A DNA stretch of 64,000 nt from Agromyces hippuratus. Lineage in GTDB: Bacteria; Actinomycetota; Actinomycetes; Actinomycetales; Microbacteriaceae. The position numbers and the translations under genes were made by a program. Shown here one piece after another: positions 26,427-35,213 of the stretch (position 1 is its first letter; the number at the start of each line of letters is the position of its first letter). The DNA lies in assembly GCF_013410355.1 (NCBI RefSeq), contig NZ_JACCFI010000001.1:2604001-2668000 (forward strand), given 5' to 3'. The notes under the pieces were generated by a model. The model did not search any database, was not told the DNA's origin, and worked only from the letters and a program-made list of their open reading frames with translations.

Positions 26427-26882
26427 CTAGTCGTCCTTCTTGGCCGTGGCGGGAGCGGCGGCGACCGCAGCAGCGGGAGCGGCGGCGACAGCGGCAGCAG
26501 GAGCTGCAGCCTTCGCGCCGGCCTTCGCCTGAGCGGCGGCCTTCTTCGCGGCCTTCGCCTCCTGGGCCTTCGCGTGAGCGGCGACCTGTGCGATCGCCTC
26601 TTCGGCGCGGAGGACCTTGGTGCGCATGACGGCCTCGCTGAGGTTCAGCTGGCGGTCGAGCTCATCGGTGGTCTTGGACTCGGCGGTGAAGTCGACGACG
26701 GCGTAGATGCCCTCGTTCTTCTTGTTGATCTCGTACGCCAGACGACGACGTCCCCAGATGTCGACCTTGTCGACAGTGCCGCCATCGTTTCGGATGACGT
26801 TGAGGAACTTGTCAAGGCTGGGAGCAACGGTGCGCTCATCGATCTCGGGATCGAGGATAACCATCAGCTCGTATTGGTGCAT
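26427..26882 (-). CDS. rpsF: 30S ribosomal protein S6 with long Ala-rich tail
   Basis: A 151-residue S6. The conserved domain covers about 1-97 (HQYELMVILDPEIDERTV, WGRRRLAYEINKKNEGIYAV). The remaining 50 residues are an Ala/Lys tail with AAPAAAVAA-type repeats, probably disordered. S6 binds S18 on the small subunit platform. ATG 26882 follows AAGGAGG, an exceptionally good ribosome-binding site. First gene of the operon. Confidence 0.96.
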   Translation of the reverse strand: MHQYELMVILDPEIDERTVAPSLDKFLNVIRNDGGTVDKVDIWGRRRLAYEINKKNEGIYAVVDFTAESKTTDELDRQLNLSEAVMRTKVLRAEEAIAQVAAHAKAQEAKAAKKAAAQAKAGAKAAAPAAAVAAAPAAAVAAAPATAKKDD

Positions 26883-27068
26883 GACTAACCCACCTCCTTC
26901 GGACTCAAACGGCTACAGGATCTCTGCAGCAGGAGGGTTGTGCATACGTCACGCCGTGGAGGCCGCACATTCGCGGCACACGGGCAACCTAGACAGCATA
27001 GCGGATGCCACGCACCCGCGCCATTCGGCCCGCGCGACCGCCCGAGCATTCGCGCGGGCGTCGGAACC

Positions 27069-27881
27069 TCAGACCTCGGGAGCCTTCTCGCCGGCGCTGA
27101 CCGGCCACCACGGAGCATCCGCACCGAAGCGGACGACCGCGAGGCCGCTCTTCGCGCCCGGCTTCACGAACATGCCCTCGAGGCGGGTGCCGGTCTGCGG
27201 CACGCCCGGCGCGGCGGCGGCCTTCGCCGTCAGCACCAGTTCGGTGCCGGTCGGGATCCCGTCGGTCGCCGAGGCGACCACCGTGGTGATGTCGATCGCG
27301 GTGTTCTTCGGCGTCGCGGCCTTCTTCTGGTTGACGACCCGCACGGTCGCACCCGTGACGTCGAGCGCGAATTCGGGTGCTCGCGACGACGGGTCGAATC
27401 GAGACAGTCGAACGGTGCCCGCGATCGAGCTGACGAGCGCGATGGCGCCGCCCGCGAGCACGAGCCCGCCGGCGATGCCCCAGAACCAGCCCCAGAAGTC
27501 GATGGCCTCGGGCGCCGCGAACGCCACCCGATCGGTGCTCGTGTTGAGGTAGACCGTCACGTCGCCGAGCTGCTCGTCGTCGGTCGCGAGCGTCTCGCGG
27601 TACTGCGTGCCGGCGAACTCGAACTCCACCACGAGGGCGCGGACCTCTTCGATGTGACGGTTCCGACGCGAGCCCTGCGTCTGCATGACCGTCGTCTCCT
27701 CGACGGCGACGGCCGAGACCTGTTCGGTGCGCTCGGTCGCCTGCGCGATGACCGGGCCGACGAAGACCAGAGACCAGAACCCGACGCCGATCACCAGCAC
27801 CACGGCCCAGAGCACGTTGAGGCGCGCCCGCGCCTTCGTGTAGGTCGAGAGATGTGAGCGGTCGATGGTCGTCGCGGTCAT
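27069..27881 (-). CDS. Two-helix membrane protein of unknown function
   Basis: A 270-residue protein. One helix lies at about 23-47, then an outside beta-rich region (about 48-125) with VEFEFAGTQYRETLATDDEQ and VTVYLNTSTDRVAFAAP, resembling DUF3592-type domains that sit between two helices, a second helix at about 130-155, and a cytoplasmic beta-rich C-terminal domain. The DUF3592 likeness is by architecture only. It lies between cca and rpsF, with no operon link visible. Confidence 0.65.
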   Translation of the reverse strand: MTATTIDRSHLSTYTKARARLNVLWAVVLVIGVGFWSLVFVGPVIAQATERTEQVSAVAVEETTVMQTQGSRRNRHIEEVRALVVEFEFAGTQYRETLATDDEQLGDVTVYLNTSTDRVAFAAPEAIDFWGWFWGIAGGLVLAGGAIALVSSIAGTVRLSRFDPSSRAPEFALDVTGATVRVVNQKKAATPKNTAIDITTVVASATDGIPTGTELVLTAKAAAAPGVPQTGTRLEGMFVKPGAKSGLAVVRFGADAPWWPVSAGEKAPEV

Positions 27882-27974
27882 GCGTGTGTTCCCCCGGAGG
27901 TCGGTGCGGTGTCGTCCGCGCCGATCATAACGACTCCGGAATCCCGCTCCGCGCGCCTGTGCATAAACCCGGCG

Positions 27975-29405
27975 TCAGGCGTCGCGCGACGCCCACCAGT
28001 CGAGCAGACGCTCAGTCGCGGCATCCGGGCCGATGGGGCCCTCGTCGAGGCGCACCTCGAGCAGGTACCGGTAGGCCTCGCCGACGACGGGGCCGGGCGC
28101 GACGCCCAGCAGCCGCATGATGTCGGCGCCGTCGAGCTCGGGCCGCACCGCGGCGAGCTCCTCCTCCTCGGCGAGCACGGCGATGCGCTCCTCGAGGTCG
28201 TCGTAGGCGAAGGCGAGCTGATCGGCCTTGCGACGATTGCGGGTCGTCACGTCGGCACGCGCGAGGATGTGGAGGCGCTCGAGCTGATCGCCCGCGTCGC
28301 GCACGTATCGGCGCACGGCCGAGTCGCTCCACGCGCCATCCGTGTACCCGAAGAACCGCAGGTGCAACTCGATGAGCCGCGAGACCGCGGCGATCGTGTC
28401 GTTGTCGAAGCGCAGTGCCCGCAGGCGCTTGCGCGCGAGCTTGGCGCCGACGACGTCGTGGTGGTGGAAGCTGACCGCGCCGCCCGCCTCGAAGCGCCGG
28501 GTCGCGGGCTTGCCGATGTCGTGCAGCAGCGCGGCGAGCCGCACGATGAGGTCGGGGGAGTCGAGCACGCCGCGCTCGATCTCGTAGTCGATCGCCTGGT
28601 CGAGCACGGTCAGGCTGTGCTCGTAGACGTCCTTGTGGCGATGGTGTTCGTCGCGCTCGAGCGAGAGCGCGGGCAGCTCGGGCAGCACGCGTTCGGCGAG
28701 GCCCGATTCGACGAGCAGCCGGATGCCGCTGCGGGGGGTCCTCGACAGCAGCAGCTTCGTCAGCTCGTCGCGCACGCGCTCGGCCGAGATGCGGTCGATC
28801 TCCGCGGCGAGGTCGGTCATCGCCTGCTCCGTCGCCGGCTCGACCGCGAAACCGAGCTGGGCGGCGAAGCGCGCGGCGCGCAGCATCCGCAGCGGGTCGT
28901 CGCCGAACGACTGCTCGGGCGCGGCAGGGGTGCGCAGCACCTGCGCCACGAGGTCTTCCACGCCGCCCGACGGGTCGACGAGCTCGAGCTTCGGCAGGCG
29001 CAGCGCGAGGGCGTTGACCGTGAAGTCGCGTCGGGTGAGGTCGTCTTCGAGGCTCGAGCCGAACACGACCTCGGGCTTGCGCGAGGCCCCGTCGTAGGCG
29101 TCGGCGCGGTACGTCGTGATCTCGACGGTCTCGCCGGCGATCTTCGCGCCGATCGTGCCGAAGGCGCGGCCGATGTCCCAGTGCGCCTCGGCGATGGGCT
29201 TGACGATCGCGAGGATCTCATCGGGCGTGGCGTCCGTCGTGAAGTCGAGGTCGTTGACGGGCCGCCCGAGGAAGGCGTCGCGCACGGGGCCGCCGACGAG
29301 GGCGATCTCGTGCCCGGCCGCCTCGAACGCCGCCGCGAGTCGCGAGACGGTCGGCGAAGCCGCCAGCTCGCCCAGCCGGTCGAGGGCTGTCGCGACACTC
29401 TGCAT
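27975..29405 (-). CDS. cca: CCA tRNA nucleotidyltransferase
   Basis: A 476-residue class II enzyme that adds or repairs the 3' CCA of tRNAs. The nucleotidyltransferase head is at about 25-165 (LVGGPVRDAFLGRPVNDLDFTTDA: G-G-x-V-R-D and the metal-binding DxD), the RNA-binding neck at about 175-250, and an HD domain at about 265-370 (LLHDIGKP, HHHDVVGA). Such HD-containing forms may also remove 2',3'-cyclic phosphates. The actinobacterial place between the MurJ cluster and the origin is conserved. TAACAT ends 6 bases before the ATG, hinting at leaderless expression. Confidence 0.95.
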   Translation of the reverse strand: MQSVATALDRLGELAASPTVSRLAAAFEAAGHEIALVGGPVRDAFLGRPVNDLDFTTDATPDEILAIVKPIAEAHWDIGRAFGTIGAKIAGETVEITTYRADAYDGASRKPEVVFGSSLEDDLTRRDFTVNALALRLPKLELVDPSGGVEDLVAQVLRTPAAPEQSFGDDPLRMLRAARFAAQLGFAVEPATEQAMTDLAAEIDRISAERVRDELTKLLLSRTPRSGIRLLVESGLAERVLPELPALSLERDEHHRHKDVYEHSLTVLDQAIDYEIERGVLDSPDLIVRLAALLHDIGKPATRRFEAGGAVSFHHHDVVGAKLARKRLRALRFDNDTIAAVSRLIELHLRFFGYTDGAWSDSAVRRYVRDAGDQLERLHILARADVTTRNRRKADQLAFAYDDLEERIAVLAEEEELAAVRPELDGADIMRLLGVAPGPVVGEAYRYLLEVRLDEGPIGPDAATERLLDWWASRDA

Positions 29406-29511
29406 GCCCCTATGTTAAGCGCCGGGCGACGGATGCTTCGGCCCGCACGCAACCCGAAGCGCCTGTGGATGCCGAGCGAACGCCCGGGCGCCACGCCGTA
29501 GAATCGCCAGC

Positions 29512-31896
29512 ATGGTGCCCGAGTCGAACCCTGCGCGCCGCCGGTGCTCACGGGTCGAATCGACGGAGAGCGCCCGGCGGCCGTCGTCGGCGGCGCACGT
29601 TGACCGGTTCCACCGACCCGGTCTCCCGACCTTCGGTGCGGCGATCGCCACGGCCGCGACGGTCGCGTTGCTGGCCTCCGCGCCGCTCGCGGCGAATGCA
29701 GCGGTCACCGGCGCATCGACCGCGACGGCGGCGCGCGCCGCGACGACCGAGTCTCGCGCCGACTCCGGCTCCGGCGTCGTGCTGCGCGTGGCACCGACGG
29801 TGACGACGAGCATCGCGCCCGACGCGCCCATCGCGCTCGAGATCGAGGTCGAGAACGCCACGGCGGAAGCCATCCCGGCGGGCGCCCTGCAGCTCTTCCG
29901 CTCGGCGGCCGCGATCGACGACACGGCCGAGCTCGATGCGTGGCTCGCCCAGGCGCCCGACCCCGACACCTCGGCAGCCGACGCGGCTGCGACCGAGGCG
30001 ACCACCATCGACGGCGTCGAGGTCGCCGAGGTGGAGTCCACGATGATCGCCGCCGGCGCTGTCGAGGTCGTATCGGTCACGCTGCCACCGACGGCCGTCG
30101 ACGAGATCGCCGGATCACCGGTGCTCGGCCTCGGCGTGGAACTGCATGTCGACGGCACGGTCGTCGCATCGGCCACCGACGCCTTCGCCAGTACGGCGGC
30201 GCCGACCACGGGCCCGACCGCGATCGCGGTCGCGGTTCCCGTGACGGTGCCGGCATCCGCGACCGGCCTGCTCCAAGCTGATGACCTGGCCGCATGGACC
30301 TCGCCGTCCGGACTGCTGACCCGCCAGCTCGACGCCGTCGAAGGGCGCCCCGTCGCGATCGGCATCGACCCCCGCATCATCGCCTCCATCCGCACGCTCG
30401 GCACCGCCGCGCCGAGCACCGCCGCGGCGTGGCTCGAGCGCCTCGCCGCGCTCCCCAACGAGATATTCCCCCTCGCGTATGCAGATGCGGATGTCGCGGC
30501 GCAGGCGCAGCTCGGCCTGCCCGCGCTCCTCGGTCCGACGTCGTTCTCCGACGTGCTCGATCCGGCGGACTTCGCGGGAGGCGCCGAGGCCGGGGGCGAC
30601 GTCACCCACGAGGTCGACGGCACCGATGAAGGCGGAACGACGGCGCCCGAGGGAACCGACCCCAGCGCCACCCCCGTGCCGACCGAACCTCCGGCGGGCG
30701 AGGTTCCGACGACCGAGGAACTGCTCGACTGGCCGTATACCCGAACCGACATCGGCTGGCCCGCCGACGACACGGTCGCCGTCGGGAACCTCGCGTTCCT
30801 CGCCAGTGCGGGGCTGACGACCTCGATCCTCGCCCCGGGCAACGTGGTTCCCGGTGAGCAGTGGGCCAACGCCGCCTCGAGCGTCGATGGATCGACCGCC
30901 GTCGTGGCCGATGCGCGGCTCACGGCGCCGCTCCGCGCGGCGTCCGAGGCCCTCAGCGACACCGAGTGGCGCGCCGCGGCTGGCCAGCTCGGCGCCGAGC
31001 TCGCGCTGCTCGACGGCAGCGGCGACCACCCCGTCGCGTTGCTGGCGACGCTCGATCGCGGCGCCGGGTCGCAGTCGGCACGCGTCGCCGCCACCCTCGA
31101 CGCACTCGCTGCGAACCCGCGCGTGGCTGCCGCGTCGCTCACCGACGCCATCGGAGCCCCTCCGGTGGCCCGCGAACTCGTCGACGAACCCGAAGACCGG
31201 CAGCGCATCGACAACGTCAGTCGCATCGTCCGCACCGACGCGAACCTGACCGCCTTCGCGACGGTGCTCGACGATCCCCGTGAGCTCACCGGCCCGACCC
31301 GCCGCGATGTCCTCGCCCTGCTCGACGTCGACTGGCTGGCCGATCGCCCCGCCTGGGACGCCGCGGTCGGCGAGTGGCTCGTCGCCCAGCGCCGAACGCT
31401 CGATGCGGTCTCGATCATCCCCAGCAGCCCCATCAACGTGGTGTCGTCCGAGACGGGCGTGCCGACGACGATCCTGAATGCCCTGCCCTATCCCGTCACG
31501 GTCATCGTCGACGTCACGCCGTCGAACGGCCGCCTCGTCGTCGAAGACCAGGTCACCGTCACGGTCGATCCCGAGTCGCGGAGCACGGTGACGGTGCCGG
31601 TGGCCGCCGGCATCGGCAACGGGGAGGTCACCCTCACCGTGTCGCTGACCTCGCCCGAGGGCGTACCGGTCGGCAGCCCCGTCTCGATCCCCGTCAACGT
31701 GCAGGCCGACTGGGAGGGCCTCGGCGCCGCGATCCTCGGCGTCCTCGTCGTCGTCTTCTTCGGCGTCGGCATCTGGCGCAACATCCGGCGCCACCGCAAG
31801 AAGCGGGCCGAGGCCGCAGCGATCGACGCAGCCGACGAGACGCCTGCAGGCGACCCCACGACCGACGAACCGGGAGACGAGCGCCGCGATGGCTGA
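29512..31896 (+). CDS. DUF6049-family cell-envelope protein
   Basis: A 794-residue protein with an N-terminal signal/anchor (about 43-65), a large extracytoplasmic body and one C-terminal membrane helix (about 735-755) followed by a charged tail. This gene regularly precedes murJ in actinobacteria, and the layout matches DUF6049; the biochemical role is unknown, presumably in peptidoglycan export or assembly. A low-complexity Thr/Pro/Glu stretch lies at about 360-400. TAGAAT ends 7 bases before ATG 29512, supporting this start as leaderless. Its stop overlaps the murJ start by 8 bases. Confidence 0.82.
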   Translation: MVPESNPARRRCSRVESTESARRPSSAAHVDRFHRPGLPTFGAAIATAATVALLASAPLAANAAVTGASTATAARAATTESRADSGSGVVLRVAPTVTTSIAPDAPIALEIEVENATAEAIPAGALQLFRSAAAIDDTAELDAWLAQAPDPDTSAADAAATEATTIDGVEVAEVESTMIAAGAVEVVSVTLPPTAVDEIAGSPVLGLGVELHVDGTVVASATDAFASTAAPTTGPTAIAVAVPVTVPASATGLLQADDLAAWTSPSGLLTRQLDAVEGRPVAIGIDPRIIASIRTLGTAAPSTAAAWLERLAALPNEIFPLAYADADVAAQAQLGLPALLGPTSFSDVLDPADFAGGAEAGGDVTHEVDGTDEGGTTAPEGTDPSATPVPTEPPAGEVPTTEELLDWPYTRTDIGWPADDTVAVGNLAFLASAGLTTSILAPGNVVPGEQWANAASSVDGSTAVVADARLTAPLRAASEALSDTEWRAAAGQLGAELALLDGSGDHPVALLATLDRGAGSQSARVAATLDALAANPRVAAASLTDAIGAPPVARELVDEPEDRQRIDNVSRIVRTDANLTAFATVLDDPRELTGPTRRDVLALLDVDWLADRPAWDAAVGEWLVAQRRTLDAVSIIPSSPINVVSSETGVPTTILNALPYPVTVIVDVTPSNGRLVVEDQVTVTVDPESRSTVTVPVAAGIGNGEVTLTVSLTSPEGVPVGSPVSIPVNVQADWEGLGAAILGVLVVVFFGVGIWRNIRRHRKKRAEAAAIDAADETPAGDPTTDEPGDERRDG

Positions 31897-33508
31897 AGAC
31901 CGTATCGGACGCGCGAGCGCATTCCTCGCCTCGGGCACGATCGTCTCCCGCATCCTCGGGTTCGTGAAGGCGGCGCTGCTCGCGGCCGTCATCGGCGCCG
32001 GTGGCGCCGGTGCGAACGCGTTCGCCGCCGCGAATCAGCTGCCGAACACGATCTACGCGGTCGTCGCCGGCGGAGTGCTGAGCGCGGTGCTCGTGCCGTT
32101 GATCGTGCGCTCCGCAGCGCATCGCGACGGCGGAGTCGCCTACATCAACAAGGTCATGACCCTGGGCCTCGTGATCCTCGGGGCGGCGGCCCTCGTCGCA
32201 ACGCTGCTCACGCCACTGCTGACGGCGCTCGTCGGCAGTCGCATGACCGACGGCGTGTTCGCCCTCGCCGTCGCTTTCGGCTACTGGTGCCTGCCGCAGA
32301 TCTTCTTCTACGGCATGTACTCGCTGCTCGGCGAAGTGTTGAACGCCAAGCGCGTGTTCGGTCCCTTCACCTGGGTGCCGGTGCTGAACAACGTCGTCGC
32401 CATCGCCGGACTCGCCGTGTTCGCGCTGGTCTTCGGCACCGACCCAGACGGTCTGCGCACCGCCGGCGAGTGGTCGCCCGGCATGATCGCCCTCCTCGCC
32501 GGCAGCGCGACGCTCGGCGTCGCCATCCAGGCGATCGTGCTCTTCTGGTTCTGGCGGCGAGCGGGGCTCCGGTACCGCCCCGACTTCGCGTGGCGTGGCG
32601 TCGGCCTCCGGTCGACGGCCGGTGTCGCGAGCTGGACCTTCGGCATGCTGCTGCTCACGACGATCGCCGGTTTCGTCGAGACCTCCGTCGTCGGCGTCTC
32701 CGCGGCGTCTCCCGACGAAGCGTCCGTCAGCATGCAGCAGACCGCCTGGCTGATCTTCATGCTGCCGCACTCGGTGATCACCGTCTCGATCGCCACGGCG
32801 TACTTCACGCGCATGAGCGAGCACGCCACGACCGGCGACCTGGGAAAGGTGCGCGACGATCTGTCGAGTGCCGTGCGCGGGGTCGGCGTGATCCTGATGC
32901 TCGCCACGGCAGTGCTCATGGTGTGCGCGTTCCTCTTCGCCCGCGTGTTCTCATCGGTCGAACCGCTCGTGTTCGCGGGCGGTTCGCTGGTGCTCGCCTA
33001 CCTCGTCGGCCTGATCCCGTTCAGCGTGCTCTTCGTCGTGCAGCGCACCTTCTACTCGCTCGGTGACACGAAGACGCCGTTCTTCATCACGCTCGTGCAG
33101 GTCGTGCTGATCATCGCCGGCACGCTGGCCTGCATCCCCCTGCCCAGTGCTTGGGTGGCGTTCGGCATCGCCGTCGTCATCACCGTCGCCGGCACCGTTC
33201 AGGCGATCCTCGCGGTCGTGCTGTTGCGCCGCCGCATCGGGCCGCTCGACGGTCGCCGGGTCTTCGTCGCCTACGGCAGGTCGGCGCTGGCGCTCGTGCT
33301 GCCCGTGATCGTGGGCGTCGGCCTGCTCTGGGCGCTCGGTGGAACGTCGTTCGACGGTTACGCGTTCTCGAGCGTCTTCAGCGCGATCCTCTCGATGGCG
33401 ATCATCGGCGCCTCGATGAGCGTGGTCTACTTCGCAGTGCTCTGGATGCTGCGCTCGCCCGAGCTGCGCGGGTTCGCCGAGCCGCTCGTCGCCCGCCTTC
33501 GCCGTTGA
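31889..33508 (+). CDS. murJ: Lipid II flippase MurJ (MviN)
   Basis: A 539-residue MOP-superfamily transporter with about 14 membrane helices that moves lipid II across the cytoplasmic membrane. The N-terminus (RASAFLASGTIVSRILGFVKAALLAAVIG) and FAAANQLPNTIYAVVAGGVLSAVLVPLI are diagnostic, and LVGLIPFSVLFVVQRTFYSLGDTKTPF matches the second-half signature. It lacks the long kinase-like C-terminal extension found in mycobacterial MviN. Cotranslated with the DUF6049 gene. A hairpin follows. Confidence 0.94.
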   Translation: MAEDRIGRASAFLASGTIVSRILGFVKAALLAAVIGAGGAGANAFAAANQLPNTIYAVVAGGVLSAVLVPLIVRSAAHRDGGVAYINKVMTLGLVILGAAALVATLLTPLLTALVGSRMTDGVFALAVAFGYWCLPQIFFYGMYSLLGEVLNAKRVFGPFTWVPVLNNVVAIAGLAVFALVFGTDPDGLRTAGEWSPGMIALLAGSATLGVAIQAIVLFWFWRRAGLRYRPDFAWRGVGLRSTAGVASWTFGMLLLTTIAGFVETSVVGVSAASPDEASVSMQQTAWLIFMLPHSVITVSIATAYFTRMSEHATTGDLGKVRDDLSSAVRGVGVILMLATAVLMVCAFLFARVFSSVEPLVFAGGSLVLAYLVGLIPFSVLFVVQRTFYSLGDTKTPFFITLVQVVLIIAGTLACIPLPSAWVAFGIAVVITVAGTVQAILAVVLLRRRIGPLDGRRVFVAYGRSALALVLPVIVGVGLLWALGGTSFDGYAFSSVFSAILSMAIIGASMSVVYFAVLWMLRSPELRGFAEPLVARLRR

Positions 33509-33512
33509 GCGG

Positions 33513-33535
33513 CCGCGGCGCACGTGTCGCCGCGG
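33513..33535 (+). terminator. Hairpin after murJ
   Basis: CCGCGGCG and CGCCGCGG form an 8-bp stem around CACGTGT, four bases after the murJ stop. There is no T-run. Confidence 0.5.
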
Positions 33536-33568
33536 CATCCGTCACACGCTGCACCGCACAGCTCCCGC

Positions 33569-33594
33569 GGAATAGTCGCCGCTTAGACTGTGTT
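33569..33594 (+). promoter_or_regulatory. SigR/SigH-type promoter of trxB-trxA
   Basis: GGAAT (33569-33573), 18 bases, then GTT (33592-33594), exactly the consensus of the actinobacterial disulfide-stress sigma factors (SigR of Streptomyces, SigH of Mycobacterium), which are known to drive trxB-trxA. A housekeeping-like TAGACT (33584-33589) overlaps it. Confidence 0.75.
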
Positions 33595-33656
33595 GAGCAT
33601 CTCGTGGCATCCGATTCGTTGAATGCTGCGAATCACCAGCAACGACGGGAGCGGGC

Positions 33657-34631
33657 TTGCGCGACATCATCATCATCGGTTCAGGACCGGCCGGTTTCAC
33701 GGCCGCGATCTACGCCGCTCGCGCGCAGCTGAAACCCCTGCTCATCGCGAGCTCGGTCGAGATCGGCGGCGAGCTGATGAACACGACCGAGGTCGAGAAC
33801 TTCCCCGGCTTCCCCGAGGGCATCATGGGCCCCGACCTCATGACGAAGCTCCAGGAGCAGGCCGAGCGATTCGGCACCGAGGTCGTCTACGACGACGTCG
33901 TGGAGCTCGAACTCGACGGCCCGGTCAAGCGCGTCAAGCTGGGCAACGGCGACGAGCACGAAGCCGCCGCGGTCATCTACGCGACCGGTTCTGCGTACCG
34001 CAAGCTCGGGCTGCCCGAAGAAGAGGTGCTCTCGGGCCACGGCCTGTCGTGGTGCGCAACGTGCGACGGCTTCTTCTTCCGCGAGAAGACGATCGCCGTC
34101 ATCGGCGGTGGCGACTCCGCGATGGAGGAGGCCACGTTCCTCACCCGCTTCGCCAGCAAGGTCTACGTGATCCACCGTCGCGACTCGCTCAAGGCGTCGA
34201 AGATCATGCAGCAGCGCGCCTTCGACAACGAGAAGATCGAGTTCATCTGGAACGCCGAGATCGCGGCGATCCACGGCACCGATGCGGTCACCGGAGTCAC
34301 CCTCCGCGACACCGTGACCGGCGACGAGCGCGGACTCGACCTCGACGGCCTCTTCGTCGCGATCGGCAACGACCCCCGCACGCACCTCGTGCACGGCAAG
34401 CTCGATCTCACCCCCGAGGGCACCATCGCGCTCGAGGGACGCACGTCGAAGACCTCCCTGCCGGGCGTCTTCGCGGCCGGCGACGTCATCGACCCGCACT
34501 ACCGCCAGGCGATCACCGCCGCCGGTTCCGGCGCAGCCGCAGCGCTCGACGCCGAGCACTACCTCGCAGCACTCGGCAACGAGAACGCCGCCGAGGCCGT
34601 GCTCGAGACGGAGTTCGCCGTCATCAACTGA
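33657..34631 (+). CDS. trxB: Thioredoxin reductase
   Basis: A 324-residue low-molecular-weight flavoprotein that passes electrons from NADPH to thioredoxin. FAD-binding GSGPAGFTAAIYAARA is at the N-terminus (about 7-22), the redox pair is C133-A-T-C136, the NADPH motif GGGDSAMEEATFLTRFA follows, and GVFAAGDV binds FAD again near the C-terminus. The start is TTG 33657 after GGGAGCGG; it gives MRDIIIIGSG, which fits the family. Followed by trxA in the same unit, controlled by a SigR-type promoter. Confidence 0.97.
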   Translation: MRDIIIIGSGPAGFTAAIYAARAQLKPLLIASSVEIGGELMNTTEVENFPGFPEGIMGPDLMTKLQEQAERFGTEVVYDDVVELELDGPVKRVKLGNGDEHEAAAVIYATGSAYRKLGLPEEEVLSGHGLSWCATCDGFFFREKTIAVIGGGDSAMEEATFLTRFASKVYVIHRRDSLKASKIMQQRAFDNEKIEFIWNAEIAAIHGTDAVTGVTLRDTVTGDERGLDLDGLFVAIGNDPRTHLVHGKLDLTPEGTIALEGRTSKTSLPGVFAAGDVIDPHYRQAITAAGSGAAAALDAEHYLAALGNENAAEAVLETEFAVIN

Positions 34632-34723
34632 CCGGGTTGTCGCTCACTGGAGCGACAACATGATCGCCGGGAGCGCTGCTCCGCGGCATCCGATCACCGA
34701 GACTTCACCAAAAGGAGAACGCA

Positions 34724-35047
34724 ATGACTGCACGTGCAGTGACCGAGGCCACCTTCGAGCAGGAGGTCCTCAACAACGAGAAGGCCGTCCTCGTGGACTT
34801 CTGGGCAGAGTGGTGCGGCCCGTGTCGCGCCGTCAGCCCGATCCTCGACCAGATCGCGACGGAGCACGCCGACAAGCTCGACATCGTCAAGCTCAACGTC
34901 GACGAGAACCCCGGCCTCGCGATGAAGTACCAGATCACCGCGATCCCCGCGTTCAAGGTCTTCGAGAAGGGCGAGGTCGTCAAGACCGTCATCGGCGCCA
35001 AGCCGAAGCCCGCGCTCGAGGCCGACCTCGCCGCCTACATCTCGTAG
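34724..35047 (+). CDS. trxA: Thioredoxin
   Basis: A 107-residue thioredoxin with active site W30-C31-G-P-C34 and the cis-Pro loop AIPAFKVF at about 76-83. It reduces protein disulfides, being re-reduced by TrxB encoded just upstream. AAAAGGAGA precedes ATG 34724 at good spacing. A hairpin terminator follows. Confidence 0.97.
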   Translation: MTARAVTEATFEQEVLNNEKAVLVDFWAEWCGPCRAVSPILDQIATEHADKLDIVKLNVDENPGLAMKYQITAIPAFKVFEKGEVVKTVIGAKPKPALEADLAAYIS

Positions 35048-35065
35048 TCGGCGGTCGAACTTCCA

Positions 35066-35096
35066 GACCCGTCCGGCGAAAGCCGGGCGGGTCTTT
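35066..35096 (+). terminator. Rho-independent terminator after trxA
   Basis: GACCCGTCCGGC pairs with GCCGGGCGGGTC (one G-T pair) around the loop GAAA, followed by TTT. It lies 18 bases after the trxA stop. Confidence 0.85.
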
Positions 35097-35213
35097 CGCG
35101 TCTCCGGGCGCAGCACCCGCAAGCGAGCGGATGTCGCAGGCCATCCGACCCCGAACGAGCACCCGGAACCCAGCAACTACCATGGAAACCCTGAACAGAA
35201 CGGAAGCAGCGCA

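Noticed and set aside
29415..31436. 673-codon open frame antisense to the DUF6049 gene
   Set aside because: Ser/Ala/Thr/Val low-complexity product in exact antisense register to a real gene; a codon-bias shadow.
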